Shown: positions 24,840 through 33,499 of the stretch, in pieces
Layout of the letters: each line of letters begins with the position of its first letter
Numbering within the stretch: the first letter of the stretch is position 1
NCBI RefSeq assembly: GCF_002261225.1
Contig: NZ_NEVM01000001.1
Span: forward strand, 1,674,001-1,738,000
DNA: 64,000 nt
From: Bordetella genomosp. 10
GTDB lineage: Bacteria; Pseudomonadota; Gammaproteobacteria; Burkholderiales; Burkholderiaceae_B
Reading direction: 5' to 3'
The notes under the pieces: generated by a model
The model's database searches: none
The model's input: the letters and a program-made list of their open reading frames with translations, nothing else
What the model was told of the DNA's origin: nothing
Program-made: the position numbers and the translations under genes

Positions 24840-26095
24840 CGGATTTCCTCCGCCGGACGGTGCGAGGATGGAAGGTCCCGGGCGGCGGCGCCCAGGAGCT
24901 GCGCGTTGTGCTGGCCGGGCAGGGGAGCCGGGCCTTGGAGCGCCCAAGGGGTGCGCGCCAGGCGGTAAGGCGCGCCGGGCATGCGGATATCTTCCGGCCA
25001 TCCGGGCTGGCGGACCTCCACGAAATAATCCCGCGACGCCAATTGGGGGCTGGCAACGAGGTCGTCCACCGCGTTCACCGCCGCGGCGGGCACGTGGCGG
25101 TCCTGGGCGGCCGCATACAGATAGGCCTTGGTTTTCGTTCGCGCCCAGGTGCCGAAGACTTCCATGAAAATGCGCTTCGCCTCGTCTGTCTGGAGGTATG
25201 CGGTCTCGCGCCATTCGTCGCCCGCGAGGCGTTCGACGTCAGGGACGCCTTCTTTCTTGAACCAGTCGATGGTGCGGTCCCAGAACCGGTTGGCGCCGAT
25301 GCCGCCGGCCATCATGTAGACGTGGCCGTCCGCGCATTCGTACACCCCGGTGCCGGCGAAGCGCTGCAGGCCTGCCGTGCGGCGGCGCAGCGTGCCTTCC
25401 AGTTCATAGAATTGCACGGCGTTCTCCATGGCGAGCACCATGCATTCCTGGATGGAGACGTCCACATGGTCGCCCTGGCCGGTCGCTTCGGCGTGGGTCA
25501 GCGCGAGCATGCTGGCGACCGCGCCGAACATGCTGCCGCAGGAATAGGCCTGGTTGCCGTACGCGCCGATGGGAGGGCCGTCGGGATAGCCGCCCAGGTA
25601 CAGGAATCCGCCGGTCGCCATGCACACCAGGTCCTCGGCTTCCTGCGCGCTATAGGGGCCCGTCTGGCCGTAGGGCGTGATGCTCGTCATGACCAGCGCC
25701 GGATTCAGGGCCGACAGCGCTTCGTAGCCGCAGCCGAGTTCCGCTAGCCGGCCGGGCCAGCCGCCTTCGATCACCAACTGCGCGCCGGCCGCCAGTCGAT
25801 GCAGGGCGGCACGCCCCTCGTCCGTCTGGAGATCCAGGGTCACGGACTTCTTGCCGCCGTTCAGATAGACGAAGGACAGGCTGCGCAGCGGCTGCGTCGC
25901 GGCATCGGCGAGCGTGTGCAGGAACGGCCCGGTCTGCCGCGTATGCGCGCCGCCCGGCGGCTCGACCAGGATGACTTCGGCGCCCAGGTCCGCGAACATC
26001 TTGCCGCAATACTGGACGGCGGGACCGGCGATCTCGATGACGCGGACGCCGGATAGCGCGCCTCGGGAAGACGCTACAGAAGATTCGATAGTCAT
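24836..26095 (-). CDS. Family III CoA-transferase (CaiB/BaiF)
   Basis: A 419-residue CaiB/BaiF protein. Motifs: VRVIEIAGPAVQYCGKMFADLG, AEVILVEPPGGAHTRQTGPF, FVYLNGGKKSVTLDLQTDEG and the catalytic Asp in DHVDVSIQECM at about residue 200. It starts 12 bp after the upstream MmgE/PrpD gene and overlaps the next CoA-transferase by 4 bp. Sequence identity between the two transferases is low by eye, suggesting distinct partners or substrates. Confidence 0.92.
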   Translation of the reverse strand: MTIESSVASSRGALSGVRVIEIAGPAVQYCGKMFADLGAEVILVEPPGGAHTRQTGPFLHTLADAATQPLRSLSFVYLNGGKKSVTLDLQTDEGRAALHRLAAGAQLVIEGGWPGRLAELGCGYEALSALNPALVMTSITPYGQTGPYSAQEAEDLVCMATGGFLYLGGYPDGPPIGAYGNQAYSCGSMFGAVASMLALTHAEATGQGDHVDVSIQECMVLAMENAVQFYELEGTLRRRTAGLQRFAGTGVYECADGHVYMMAGGIGANRFWDRTIDWFKKEGVPDVERLAGDEWRETAYLQTDEAKRIFMEVFGTWARTKTKAYLYAAAQDRHVPAAAVNAVDDLVASPQLASRDYFVEVRQPGWPEDIRMPGAPYRLARTPWALQGPAPLPGQHNAQLLGAAARDLPSSHRPAEEIR

Positions 26096-26107
26096 TGGTC
26101 CGGTCCG

Positions 26108-27496
26108 TCAGTGATGCAGCAGGCCCACGATATCGGCGACGCTGCCGGCCTTCTCCAGCGCGCGCAGGGCGTCGAATGCCTGCCTGGCGATTCCGGACGC
26201 GATCCGGGCATGCACCGCGCAGTCGTCGAACTTCGCCTCGATGTCGGCCCAGGTCAGTTCGCGCGATGGATGGCCCGGCGCCTTGTAGATACGGATGGCG
26301 TCTCGCTTGCCGTTGCGCAGGAAGACCTCCACGTCGACGAAGCCGCGGCCGCCGGAGCTGCGGGTGTCGAATAGCGGATCGTCGTCGCGGCACGATTCGT
26401 CCTCGTAGGCGTGGATCTTCTTCAGCAGCTCGCGGATCTCCGGGCGCCGCACCGCCTCGTCGGTGAACGTGCCGATCGTATAGCGGCCGTCGAGCACGCC
26501 GGCCGCGAGCGAATACTGCAGGCTGAACTTGCCTTCCAGTCCCGTCGCGGGTTCCGGATAGGTCAGGACCAGCATGCCGCCCGGGGGCATGCGGCATTCG
26601 AGTTTCACGACGTCGTCGGCCGTGAATCCGTGCTTTTCGCGCAGCGTCAGGACGCCGTCCATGCCGCGGTGCGACGCATAGCAGCAGGCGAATTTTTTCA
26701 GGGCGATGCCGGGATCGACCAGGATGCCGGGCCCGTCCAGGGCGGCGACGGCGACCTCGGGGTCCGACGCCTCCACGCCATAGGCCGCGTAGAAACCGGC
26801 CTTGGCTTCGAGGATATCGGGCGCCGCGGTGAATCCGCACAGCGCCAGCCTGACGGCCTGCAAGGCGTTGCGCGCGGCCAGGCCGGTATGCAGCGGTTTG
26901 GTCATGGTGCCGAAGTTGCGCCGCAGGCCGCTGGCCATGGAGGCGGCGATGCCCAGCGCCATCCGGGTCTGGTCCTCGTCCAGGCGCCTCGCCTTCGCCA
27001 TGGCGGCTACGCCGGAGAAGGTGGCCAGCGTCCCGGTGCCGTGATAGCCGCGGCCGTAGTGGCCCACCGTGATGCCCTGGGCGATGCGCGCGCCGACCTC
27101 GATGCCGATGACGTAAGCCTCCACGAATTCGCGGCCGGTCAACGGGTGATCCGGCAGATCGGCGAGCAGGGCGGCGACGATGATGGCGCTGGGGTGGGCC
27201 GGCATCATCGACAGGACGTCGTCGAAATCCAGCGCATGGCCGAAAGTGCCGTTGACGAGGGCGGCCATTTCGGCGGTGGCCCGCCGGTCCGTGCCGAGGA
27301 TGGGCGCGTCTCCCGCGGCGGGGCTCATGCCGAGATAGCGCATGAGGGGTTCCTCGACCTCGCTGTCGGCGCCGGCGAGAATCACCGCGAAGGTGTCGAC
27401 GATGACCTTCTTCGCCTTGTCCACGGTCTCGGGCGGAAAGTCGTCCAGGCGTCGTTGGGCCACGACGCGCGCCATCGCTTGGGTCAGTCCTGTCAT
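26108..27496 (-). CDS. MmgE/PrpD family protein, first gene of the leftward catabolic operon
   Basis: A 462-residue MmgE/PrpD protein with VIVDTFAVILAGADSE, FGHALDFDDVLSMMPAHPSA, YGRGYHGTGTLATFSG, FGTMTKPLHTGLAARNALQA and KKFACCYASHRGMDG. The promoter should lie in the 321-bp divergent region to its right, which holds two copies of a palindromic motif. It heads an operon of eight genes running to about 18.2 kb. Dehydration or decarboxylation of a hydroxylated di- or tricarboxylic acid is the best guess from the family. Confidence 0.88.
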   Translation of the reverse strand: MTGLTQAMARVVAQRRLDDFPPETVDKAKKVIVDTFAVILAGADSEVEEPLMRYLGMSPAAGDAPILGTDRRATAEMAALVNGTFGHALDFDDVLSMMPAHPSAIIVAALLADLPDHPLTGREFVEAYVIGIEVGARIAQGITVGHYGRGYHGTGTLATFSGVAAMAKARRLDEDQTRMALGIAASMASGLRRNFGTMTKPLHTGLAARNALQAVRLALCGFTAAPDILEAKAGFYAAYGVEASDPEVAVAALDGPGILVDPGIALKKFACCYASHRGMDGVLTLREKHGFTADDVVKLECRMPPGGMLVLTYPEPATGLEGKFSLQYSLAAGVLDGRYTIGTFTDEAVRRPEIRELLKKIHAYEDESCRDDDPLFDTRSSGGRGFVDVEVFLRNGKRDAIRIYKAPGHPSRELTWADIEAKFDDCAVHARIASGIARQAFDALRALEKAGSVADIVGLLHH

Positions 27497-27607
27497 CTGT
27501 CTCTCATATCGTCGTTATGCCGGGGAGCAGGTCGTCCCCCCTGATGCGTACCGCCGGATGATAAGACCTCATTCCCGCTGGTCCCGGCGTTCGGGAACGC
27601 CTTGAAG

Positions 27608-27623
27608 TCCACGATGTGGGAAT
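27608..27623 (-). promoter_or_regulatory. Candidate IclR operator A
   Basis: Read on the minus strand, ATTCCCACATCGTGGA. This is an exact inverted copy of operator B. The core TTCC-N8-GGA is nearly palindromic. It lies about 112 bp upstream of the leftward operon's first ATG. Confidence 0.6.
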
Positions 27624-27661
27624 GCGTGGAATTGTCAGCCATTTGTAGGTTGAGTAATGAC

Positions 27662-27679
27662 ATTCCCACATCGTGGAAC
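27662..27679 (+). promoter_or_regulatory. Candidate IclR operator B
   Basis: ATTCCCACATCGTGGAAC, with symmetric ends TTCC-N8-GGAA. It lies about 139 bp upstream of the enolase-superfamily start. The same motif recurs at the iclR start and in the other divergent region of the island. Confidence 0.6.
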
Positions 27680-27817
27680 AAGCCGATGCGCAAATCGCGG
27701 GCAGGCGCGCGGCGGGTCGCTAGACTACGCGTCACGAGAACGACGGTCGGCGCGTCACGGGGACACGACGCGAGTGTCATGCCCCGCCGACGGACAGCAA
27801 TATTCAGGAGACAGGAC

Positions 27818-28921
27818 GTGAAGATCGAGCGCGTGGAAGCTATTCCTTTTCGAATTCCACTGAAGAAGGCATCCCGCTGGGGCGCGCATGGCAAGCGCGA
27901 TGCGCAGGATCACGTGCTGATCCGGATTTATGCCGACGGCGTGGTGGGGACCGCGGAGGCGCCTGCCCGTCCCACTATTTATGGGGAAACCCAGCGGTCC
28001 ATCGTCCATATCGTGCGCGATGTGCTCGGACCCATGCTGGTGGGGCGCGATGCGCTGGATCGCGAGGGCTACCAGGCCGCGCTGGCCGCCATCCCCTGGA
28101 ATCCGACCGCGAAGGCCGCGCTGGACACGGCCTTGCACGACGTCGCCGCCCAGTCGCTGAAAGTCAGCCTCGCCCGCCTGCTCGGCGGCAGCGTCAAGCC
28201 CGTCGAGGTCAGTTGGATGCTCAGCCTGAACTTCGACAACGACGAGGAGTTCGTCCAGGAAGCGCTGAAGGTCCGCGACCAGTATGGGATACAGGCGTTC
28301 AAGATCAAGGCCGGCGCCGACCCGGCGGGCGACATCCAGCGCCTGCGCATGCTGCGCGAGGCGCTGGGCGACCAGGCGCTGCTCTTCATCGACGCCAACC
28401 AGCTCTACACCCCTGACGTGGCCATCCGCACCATCAACGCCATGGCCGAGTACGGACTGGCCATGGCCGAGGAGCCCGTCGCCGTCGGCCTGGGCGCCTA
28501 TCGCAAGAAAGTCGCCGACGCGACCAGCGTGCCCATCCTGGCCGACGACAGCGTGTTCTCGCTGACCGACGTCCGGCGTGAACTGCAGGACGGCGCCATC
28601 GGCGTCATGGGCATCAAGATCGCGCGCACCGGCATGTACGAATCGACGCGCATCGTGCATATGGCCGAAGGGTACGGCTTGCCGTGCTGGATCGGTTCCC
28701 AGGGGGTGTCCGGGGTGGGCGCGGTGGCCAGCGCGCATTTCGCCGCGGCATTCCGCGCCGTCACGTATCCCGCCGATTTGTCCACCCCGCTGAAGCAGGA
28801 AGACGATCTGCTGGCCCGGCCCATCGACATCCGCGACGGCAAGCTGCACGTCCTGGACGCGCCGGGCATCGGCGCCGAGGTCGACCCCGACAAGCTTGCC
28901 CGCTATCGCCTGGATTGGTAA
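27818..28921 (+). CDS. Mandelate racemase/muconate lactonizing enzyme family protein (enolase superfamily)
   Basis: A 367-residue enolase-superfamily enzyme. The GTG at 27818 (KIERVEAIPFRIPLKK) is chosen because GGAG lies 7 bases upstream and family proteins begin like this; the frame is open further back through the operator region. The catalytic set of the muconate-lactonizing subgroup is visible: second Lys of AFKIKAG, Asp in FIDANQLY, Glu in AMAEEPV, Asp in LADDSVFS and Lys in GIKIARTG. These bind Mg2+ and abstract a proton alpha to a carboxylate. It could be a racemase, cycloisomerase or dehydratase. A PrpF-family gene follows 54 bp downstream. Confidence 0.88.
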   Translation: MKIERVEAIPFRIPLKKASRWGAHGKRDAQDHVLIRIYADGVVGTAEAPARPTIYGETQRSIVHIVRDVLGPMLVGRDALDREGYQAALAAIPWNPTAKAALDTALHDVAAQSLKVSLARLLGGSVKPVEVSWMLSLNFDNDEEFVQEALKVRDQYGIQAFKIKAGADPAGDIQRLRMLREALGDQALLFIDANQLYTPDVAIRTINAMAEYGLAMAEEPVAVGLGAYRKKVADATSVPILADDSVFSLTDVRRELQDGAIGVMGIKIARTGMYESTRIVHMAEGYGLPCWIGSQGVSGVGAVASAHFAAAFRAVTYPADLSTPLKQEDDLLARPIDIRDGKLHVLDAPGIGAEVDPDKLARYRLDW

Positions 28922-28975
28922 GCCTCCCGCGGCTGCCAAGCCGGCTTGCCGATTTTCCATAGGACCCGGTTCATC

Positions 28976-30127
28976 ATGACGACCCATCAAATACGTTCAT
29001 CGCGCCAACGCGGCGTGCGCTGCGTGATCCTGCGCGGCGGCACCAGCAAAGGCATCTATTTCCACGACCGCGACCTGCCGGCCGACGCGAAGGAGCGGGA
29101 CAAGGTGCTGCTGGCCGCCATGGGCAGCCCGGACCCGCGCCAGATCGACGGCCTGGGCGGCGCCGACAATCTCACCAGCAAGATCGTCATCGTCGGCAAG
29201 AGCGACCGCCCCGACGCCGACGTGGACTACACCTTCGGCCAGGTCGGCATCGACCTGCCCTATGTGTCCTATTCCGCCAACTGCGGCAATCTCTCGGCGG
29301 GCGTCGGCGTGTTCGCCATCGAGGAAGGCCTGGTGGAACCGGTGCATCCGGTGACCCGCGTGCGCATCTTCAATACCAATACCCGGCAGTTGCTGGTTTC
29401 CTATGTTCCGGTGGACGCCGATGGCGCGCCCTCGGTGGACGGCGATTGCGCGATTGCCGGCGTGCCGGGCGCCTCGGGCGAGATCCGGATGGATTTCGCC
29501 GCCACCAAGGGCGCCAGCACCGGCAAGCTGCTGCCCAGCGGCAACGTCGTCGACGAACTCTATATTCCGGAATTCGGCCGGAAGATCCCCGTTTCCATCG
29601 TCGACATGGCGAAGGCGACCGTGTTCTTCCATGCCCGCGACGCCGGTATCCGCGGCACGGAAAGCCCCGACGAGTTCACGCCCGAGATCCTCGACCGTTT
29701 CTGGGCGATCCGCAATGCCGCCGCCGCCCACGTCGGCCTGGCGCCGGAGTCGCGCCTGCCGCATCCCGTTTCGGTGCTGGCGCCCACGGACTACGTGGAC
29801 TTCATGACCAAGAAGGTGGTGCCGGCGGCCGACGTCAGCTTCGTCGCCCGCCGGGTGGGCGGGCCGCCGCCGCGCCTGCACAAGGCCTTCGCGGCGACGG
29901 GCGCGGTCTGCACGGCCATGGCGGCCAATATCCCGGGCACCATCGTGCACGCGGTGGCCCGTCCGTCCACGGACGGATACGTCCGCATCGGTCACCCGAC
30001 CGGCGTGTTTCCCGTGCGCATCGGACTCGCGCCGAACGGCGACATCGAGGAGGTTTCCTATGTGCGCACGGCGCGGCGCATCATGGAGGGGACGGTGTTC
30101 GTGCGCGACTCGGTGGTCAAGGCCTGA
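28976..30127 (+). CDS. PrpF family isomerase (2-methylaconitate/4-oxalomesaconate type)
   Basis: A 383-residue protein of the PrpF family, which moves double bonds in unsaturated tricarboxylates such as 2-methylaconitate or 4-oxalomesaconate without a cofactor. Motifs: RCVILRGGTSKGIYFHDRDLP at the N-terminus, with the Ser/Lys of GGTSKG; the YSANCGNLSAGVGVFAIEEG segment, with a conserved Cys near residue 106; and HKAFAATGAVCTAMAANIPG, with a second Cys. The ATG at 28976 starts the conserved region. Pairing with MmgE/PrpD proteins parallels the methylcitrate pathway, though no methylcitrate synthase is present. Confidence 0.9.
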   Translation: MTTHQIRSSRQRGVRCVILRGGTSKGIYFHDRDLPADAKERDKVLLAAMGSPDPRQIDGLGGADNLTSKIVIVGKSDRPDADVDYTFGQVGIDLPYVSYSANCGNLSAGVGVFAIEEGLVEPVHPVTRVRIFNTNTRQLLVSYVPVDADGAPSVDGDCAIAGVPGASGEIRMDFAATKGASTGKLLPSGNVVDELYIPEFGRKIPVSIVDMAKATVFFHARDAGIRGTESPDEFTPEILDRFWAIRNAAAAHVGLAPESRLPHPVSVLAPTDYVDFMTKKVVPAADVSFVARRVGGPPPRLHKAFAATGAVCTAMAANIPGTIVHAVARPSTDGYVRIGHPTGVFPVRIGLAPNGDIEEVSYVRTARRIMEGTVFVRDSVVKA

Positions 30128-30150
30128 GGGCGGAGGCGAGGCCGGGTTTT
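30121..30150 (+). terminator. Weak terminator candidate after the PrpF-family gene
   Basis: A 5-bp stem GGCCT/AGGCC with a 13-base loop is followed by GGG and TTTT, beginning in the last codons of the gene. The stem is short, so this is a weak call. Confidence 0.25.
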
Positions 30151-30240
30151 CCACCTTATGGACTATGGATATGGGTTCACCGGCGTCGCGGCTCTAAAAT
30201 GAGGGTGGAGACGCAGCGCGGCATGGCGCTGTCAAAATCA

Positions 30241-30258
30241 ATTCCCACAAAGTGGAAT
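30241..30258 (+). promoter_or_regulatory. Candidate IclR operator C at the iclR start codon
   Basis: ATTCCCACAAAGTGGAAT is a near-perfect palindrome (ATTCC-N8-GGAAT) whose last bases overlap the ATG at 30257. It matches operator B at 15 of 18 positions. A repressor bound here would block its own transcription or translation, so autoregulation is likely. Confidence 0.65.
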
Positions 30259-31132
30259 GAGTATGCACCTTTCACCTACCTCACCGCCCCGGGCGCCGGC
30301 CATCCCGCATATCGGGATCAGCGAGCCGGACAGCCTCGTTGCTCCCGGCACGCAATTGATCCGCCGCGTTGCGCAACTGCTGCGTCTGCTGACCGCCAAT
30401 AACCGGACCGGATTGCGTCTCGTCGACATCAGCCGCGCCTCCGGCATCGAGCGGTCGACCGTCCATCGTATTTTGCAGGCGCTCATCTCGGAACGCCTGG
30501 TTTCCCAGCAGCAGGACTCCAAGCGGTATTTCCTGGGACTGGGTGCCTACGAAATGGGCGTGGCGGTTGCGCCGCCGGTGAAGCTTCGGGATATCTGCCA
30601 GCCCTATATGAATGCGCTGTCGGAACAGACAGGGGACACCGTTTTTCTGACGGTGCGTTCCGGCTTCGACGGGGTGTGCGTCGACCGCAAGGAGGGCACG
30701 CATCCGGTCAGGGTCTTCGTGCTCGAACCGGGCCGCCGCCGGCCGCTGGGAGTGGGGGCGGGGAATATCGCGATCCTGGCGGCGCTCAGCCCGGAAGAGT
30801 ACACGCGCATAAGGAACGCCAACCGGCCGCGGCTGCGTGAGCGGTATCCCGACTATTCGGAGCAGGAGCTGACGCAGCGTATCTACAGCTCGCAAGCGCT
30901 CGGATATACGGTGGCGGACGTCATCGAGGCGCCCGGCGTGCGTTCGGTCGGGATGTGCATCCGCAATGCCGTCCGCGAACCGATAGCGGCGATCAGCGTG
31001 TCCACCATCGAATCCCGCCTGGACGTGATGCGGGTCGGAGAAGTGGTGACCTTCCTCCAGTATGCCGTGAAGTCCATCGAAGCCGAGTTGCTGCGCAACG
31101 AACGGCTCGCCACGCACCACCTCGATGAATGA
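30257..31132 (+). CDS. IclR-family transcriptional regulator of the catabolic island
   Basis: A 291-residue IclR protein. After about 30 residues of flexible N-terminus comes the winged helix-turn-helix (IRRVAQLLRLLTANN, LRLVDISRASGIERSTVHRI, LQALISERLVSQQQDSKRY). The effector domain follows, with GDTVFLTVRSGFDGVCVDRK, RPLGVGAGNIAILAAL and the closing GMCIRNAVREPIAAISVSTI. IclR members sense small carboxylates. It sits between the enolase/PrpF genes and the rightward operon, and the same palindrome appears at its own start and in both divergent promoter regions, which makes it the natural island regulator. Confidence 0.92.
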   Translation: MSMHLSPTSPPRAPAIPHIGISEPDSLVAPGTQLIRRVAQLLRLLTANNRTGLRLVDISRASGIERSTVHRILQALISERLVSQQQDSKRYFLGLGAYEMGVAVAPPVKLRDICQPYMNALSEQTGDTVFLTVRSGFDGVCVDRKEGTHPVRVFVLEPGRRRPLGVGAGNIAILAALSPEEYTRIRNANRPRLRERYPDYSEQELTQRIYSSQALGYTVADVIEAPGVRSVGMCIRNAVREPIAAISVSTIESRLDVMRVGEVVTFLQYAVKSIEAELLRNERLATHHLDE

Positions 31133-31163
31133 CCCGGGGCCGTCATCGCGTCCGGCATGAATT

Positions 31164-32126
31164 TCAGGCCAATCTTCTGACGGGGCTGCCGTCCATCCAG
31201 GCGGCGATGCAGTCCACGCAATCTTCGTAATAGGTTCGCAACAGCTCCTCCACGGTGTAGCCGAGATGCGGGGTGAGCACGACGTTGGAAAGCTTGCGCA
31301 GCGGGCTGTCGGCCGGCAAGGGCTCCGCTTCGAAGGTGTCCAGCGCCGCGCCGGCGATCCGGCAATTCGCAAGGGCGTCCATGAGGGCGTTGGTGTCGAC
31401 CAGGCCGCCGCGCGACGTGTTGACCAGATAGGCGTGGGCCGGCATGAGCCGCAGTTCGGGCTCGGCGACGATGTGCCGGGAACGCTCGCTCAAGACCAGG
31501 TGCAGGCTGACGAAGTCGCTGGCGCTGAACAGTTCGGACTTGCTCACCTTCCTGACGTCCAGTTGCGCCGCCCGTTCTTCGGTCAGGTTCTGGCTCCAGG
31601 CCACCACGTCCATCCGGAAGGCCTTAGCGATGGGGACCATGTGCGCGCCCAGCTTCCCCAGGCCGAGGAGCCCCAGGCGCCGGCCGGCCAATGCAATGCC
31701 GCAACTGCTTTGCCAATGGCCTTCGCGCATGCGTGCATCCTCATAAGGGATATGGCGGGCGAGGGCCAGGATCAGGCCCCAGGCGAGTTCCGCGGTCGAG
31801 AACAGGCCGTCTCCGCGGCGCGTGGTGTGGGTGACGGCGATGCCGCGCCGCCGGGCGCTTTCGATATCCAGCGTGGCGTTGCGGGTGCCGGTCATGACGA
31901 TGCAGCGCAGGCGGGGAAGCCGCGCCATGAGGCTGTCCGGCATGGCCATGCGCTCGCGCATCAGGCAGATGACGTCGAAGTCGCGCAGGGCGGCTTCGGC
32001 TTCGCGTGGTTCCAGGTGCCGGGGGAACGCCACCAGTTCGCAGCGGCCGCGCAGGCGGCTCCAGTCCGCGCATCGCAGCGCGATGCCCTGGTAGTCGTCA
32101 AGTATCGCGATTCGAAGCCTATCCAT
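31164..32126 (-). CDS. D-2-hydroxyacid dehydrogenase (NAD-dependent)
   Basis: A 320-residue enzyme of the SerA/PdxB type. The start at 32126 (MDRLRIAILDDYQGIAL) matches the start of its paralogue at 20410-21408; the frame is open upstream, but that part is not conserved. The Rossmann motif is GLLGLGKLGAHM. Catalytic Arg is in LVNTSRGGLVD, Glu in DTFEAEPLP and His in LTPHLGYTVEEL. It is transcribed leftward, away from the rightward operon, from the divergent region holding operators D and E, and converges with iclR. Substrate unknown. Confidence 0.9.
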   Translation of the reverse strand: MDRLRIAILDDYQGIALRCADWSRLRGRCELVAFPRHLEPREAEAALRDFDVICLMRERMAMPDSLMARLPRLRCIVMTGTRNATLDIESARRRGIAVTHTTRRGDGLFSTAELAWGLILALARHIPYEDARMREGHWQSSCGIALAGRRLGLLGLGKLGAHMVPIAKAFRMDVVAWSQNLTEERAAQLDVRKVSKSELFSASDFVSLHLVLSERSRHIVAEPELRLMPAHAYLVNTSRGGLVDTNALMDALANCRIAGAALDTFEAEPLPADSPLRKLSNVVLTPHLGYTVEELLRTYYEDCVDCIAAWMDGSPVRRLA

Positions 32127-32221
32127 GGGGACCTGTGCGGGGATCTCGCAAAGCCGGGGTGACGGGAGCCGCCACTGTATATCGCGCGTCTTCTTCCGGC
32201 AGCCGGCGCGCATGCCCGCTC

Positions 32222-32238
32222 GTTCCACGATTTGAGAA
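32222..32238 (-). promoter_or_regulatory. Candidate IclR operator D
   Basis: On the minus strand the sequence reads TTCTCAAATCGTGGAAC, matching operator B at 15 of 17 positions. One half-site (TTCT) is degenerate. Confidence 0.5.
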
Positions 32239-32264
32239 AGGCATGCACGCGGGGAATCTGAAGT

Positions 32265-32280
32265 TTCCCAAGTCGTGGAC
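32265..32280 (+). promoter_or_regulatory. Candidate IclR operator E
   Basis: TTCCCAAGTCGTGGAC matches the 16-bp core of operator B at 13 positions with the same TTCC-N8-GGA spacing. It lies about 150 bp upstream of the first Bug gene of the rightward operon. Confidence 0.5.
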
Positions 32281-32432
32281 GTTTCATCGTCCTTGCCGTG
32301 CGGCCGCGTGCAAATAGGACTCCTATACTGCCTTACCCACGCGCATCGCGCTCCAGCATTCGCATCGGAGCGCTCGCATAAGAGGACGCAAACAAGGCCC
32401 GTCTTTCACATCGGCGGACCATCGGAGACAGC

Positions 32433-33407
32433 ATGTCAATCGCACGACTGATTTCTATCCTGGGCGCCGGCGCGGCGGCGTTGTGCCTGGGGACCGCCAC
32501 CGCGGCATCGGATTTTCCCCAGCGGACCATCCGTTTGGTGGTTCCCTATCCGGCGGGCGGCACGTCGGATCAACTGGCCCGCGCCGTTGCGATGCAGTTG
32601 ACCAAGTCCATGGGACAGACGGTCTATGTCGAGAACAAGGCGGGTGGAACCGGCACGATAGGCGCGCTCGACGTCGCCCGATCGGCGCCCGACGGCTACA
32701 CCTTGATGCTGACGGACCAGACCGTCGCCATCTCTCCATCCATTTTCAAGAAGCCGAAGTTCGATCCGGTGAAGGACTTCACGCCGATCGGCGAGGTCGC
32801 GACCACGCCGGTGTTGCTGGTGGCCAATAAGGACACGCCTTTTCACAGCGTGAAGGAGCTTGTCGATGCGGCGCATAAGGCGCCGGACACCATCGACTAT
32901 GGCGCGGGGGGATACGGCGGCTCGCTGCACCTCGCGTTCGAGCGCTTCGCCCAGGAGGTGAACGCCAAATTTTCCGCCATTCCGTACAAGGGCTCGGGCG
33001 AGACCATGGTGGGTTTGCTCAGCGGCCAGGTGCAGATAATGATTTCCGGCGTGCCCAGCGTCGCCGGCCAGGTGAGAAAGGGGCTGGTGCGGGGACTCGC
33101 GGTGACGGGGGAAAAACGATTGGCGGCCCTGCCCGACGTGCCCACCTTCGCCGAGGCCGGCGTGCCCGGATACCAGGCGAATTCGTGGCTCGGCATCTTC
33201 GGGCCGGCGAATATGGATCCGGCGGTGGTGCGCAGGCTGAACGAGGCATTGAACGCCGCGCTCCGGCAGCCCGCGATGCTGCAGACCATGGAAACCATGG
33301 GATCGGTTCCCGCCGGCGGTACGCCGGAAGCCTTCGGCGCGCAAGTGAAGAAGGACGTCGCGCTTTGGGCCCAGGTCGCGCGACGCGCCAATATCAAGCC
33401 GCAGTGA
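32433..33407 (+). CDS. Bug-family (TctC-like) receptor, first gene of the rightward operon
   Basis: A 324-residue receptor. The signal peptide ends near LCLGTATAASD, followed by FPQRTIRLVVPYPAGGTSDQ, VYVENKAGGTGTIGALDVAR and PDGYTLMLTDQT; the end LWAQVARRANIKPQ is complete. It is the first of three consecutive, divergent Bug genes that precede acyl-CoA dehydrogenase. The start is ATG 32433 after GGAGACAGC. Expression is probably under the island's IclR regulator through the two upstream operators. Confidence 0.92.
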   Translation: MSIARLISILGAGAAALCLGTATAASDFPQRTIRLVVPYPAGGTSDQLARAVAMQLTKSMGQTVYVENKAGGTGTIGALDVARSAPDGYTLMLTDQTVAISPSIFKKPKFDPVKDFTPIGEVATTPVLLVANKDTPFHSVKELVDAAHKAPDTIDYGAGGYGGSLHLAFERFAQEVNAKFSAIPYKGSGETMVGLLSGQVQIMISGVPSVAGQVRKGLVRGLAVTGEKRLAALPDVPTFAEAGVPGYQANSWLGIFGPANMDPAVVRRLNEALNAALRQPAMLQTMETMGSVPAGGTPEAFGAQVKKDVALWAQVARRANIKPQ

Positions 33408-33499
33408 CCGTTCGCGCCGCCATTCGGAGGCACGCGCTTCGGTTTCAACGCCAGGGCGCGGCGGCGCGATTCGATGCGATTCAGGAGATCGGAACAACC

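Larger units (their letters stand above)
27497..27817. promoter_or_regulatory. Divergent promoter region with two IclR-type operators
   Basis: This 321-bp gap separates the leftward operon from the rightward enolase-superfamily gene. It contains two inverted copies of a 16-bp motif: minus strand at 27608-27623 and plus strand at 27662-27677, identical over 16 bases (ATTCCCACATCGTGGA). Their centres are 54 bp apart. The arrangement suits one regulator controlling both directions. I see no gene in the gap. Confidence 0.65.
32127..32432. promoter_or_regulatory. Divergent promoter region with two IclR-type operators
   Basis: This 306-bp gap separates the leftward 2-hydroxyacid dehydrogenase from the rightward Bug operon. 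It holds two more copies of the island motif, again in inverted orientation, with centres 42 bp apart. No gene is seen. The layout mirrors the region at 27497-27817. Confidence 0.6.

Noticed and set aside
22326..24968. An 880-codon plus-strand frame opposite the crotonase and CoA-transferase genes
   Set aside because: Its protein is low-complexity (Gly, Arg, Val, Gln rich) with no fold; the minus-strand genes have clear catalytic motifs.
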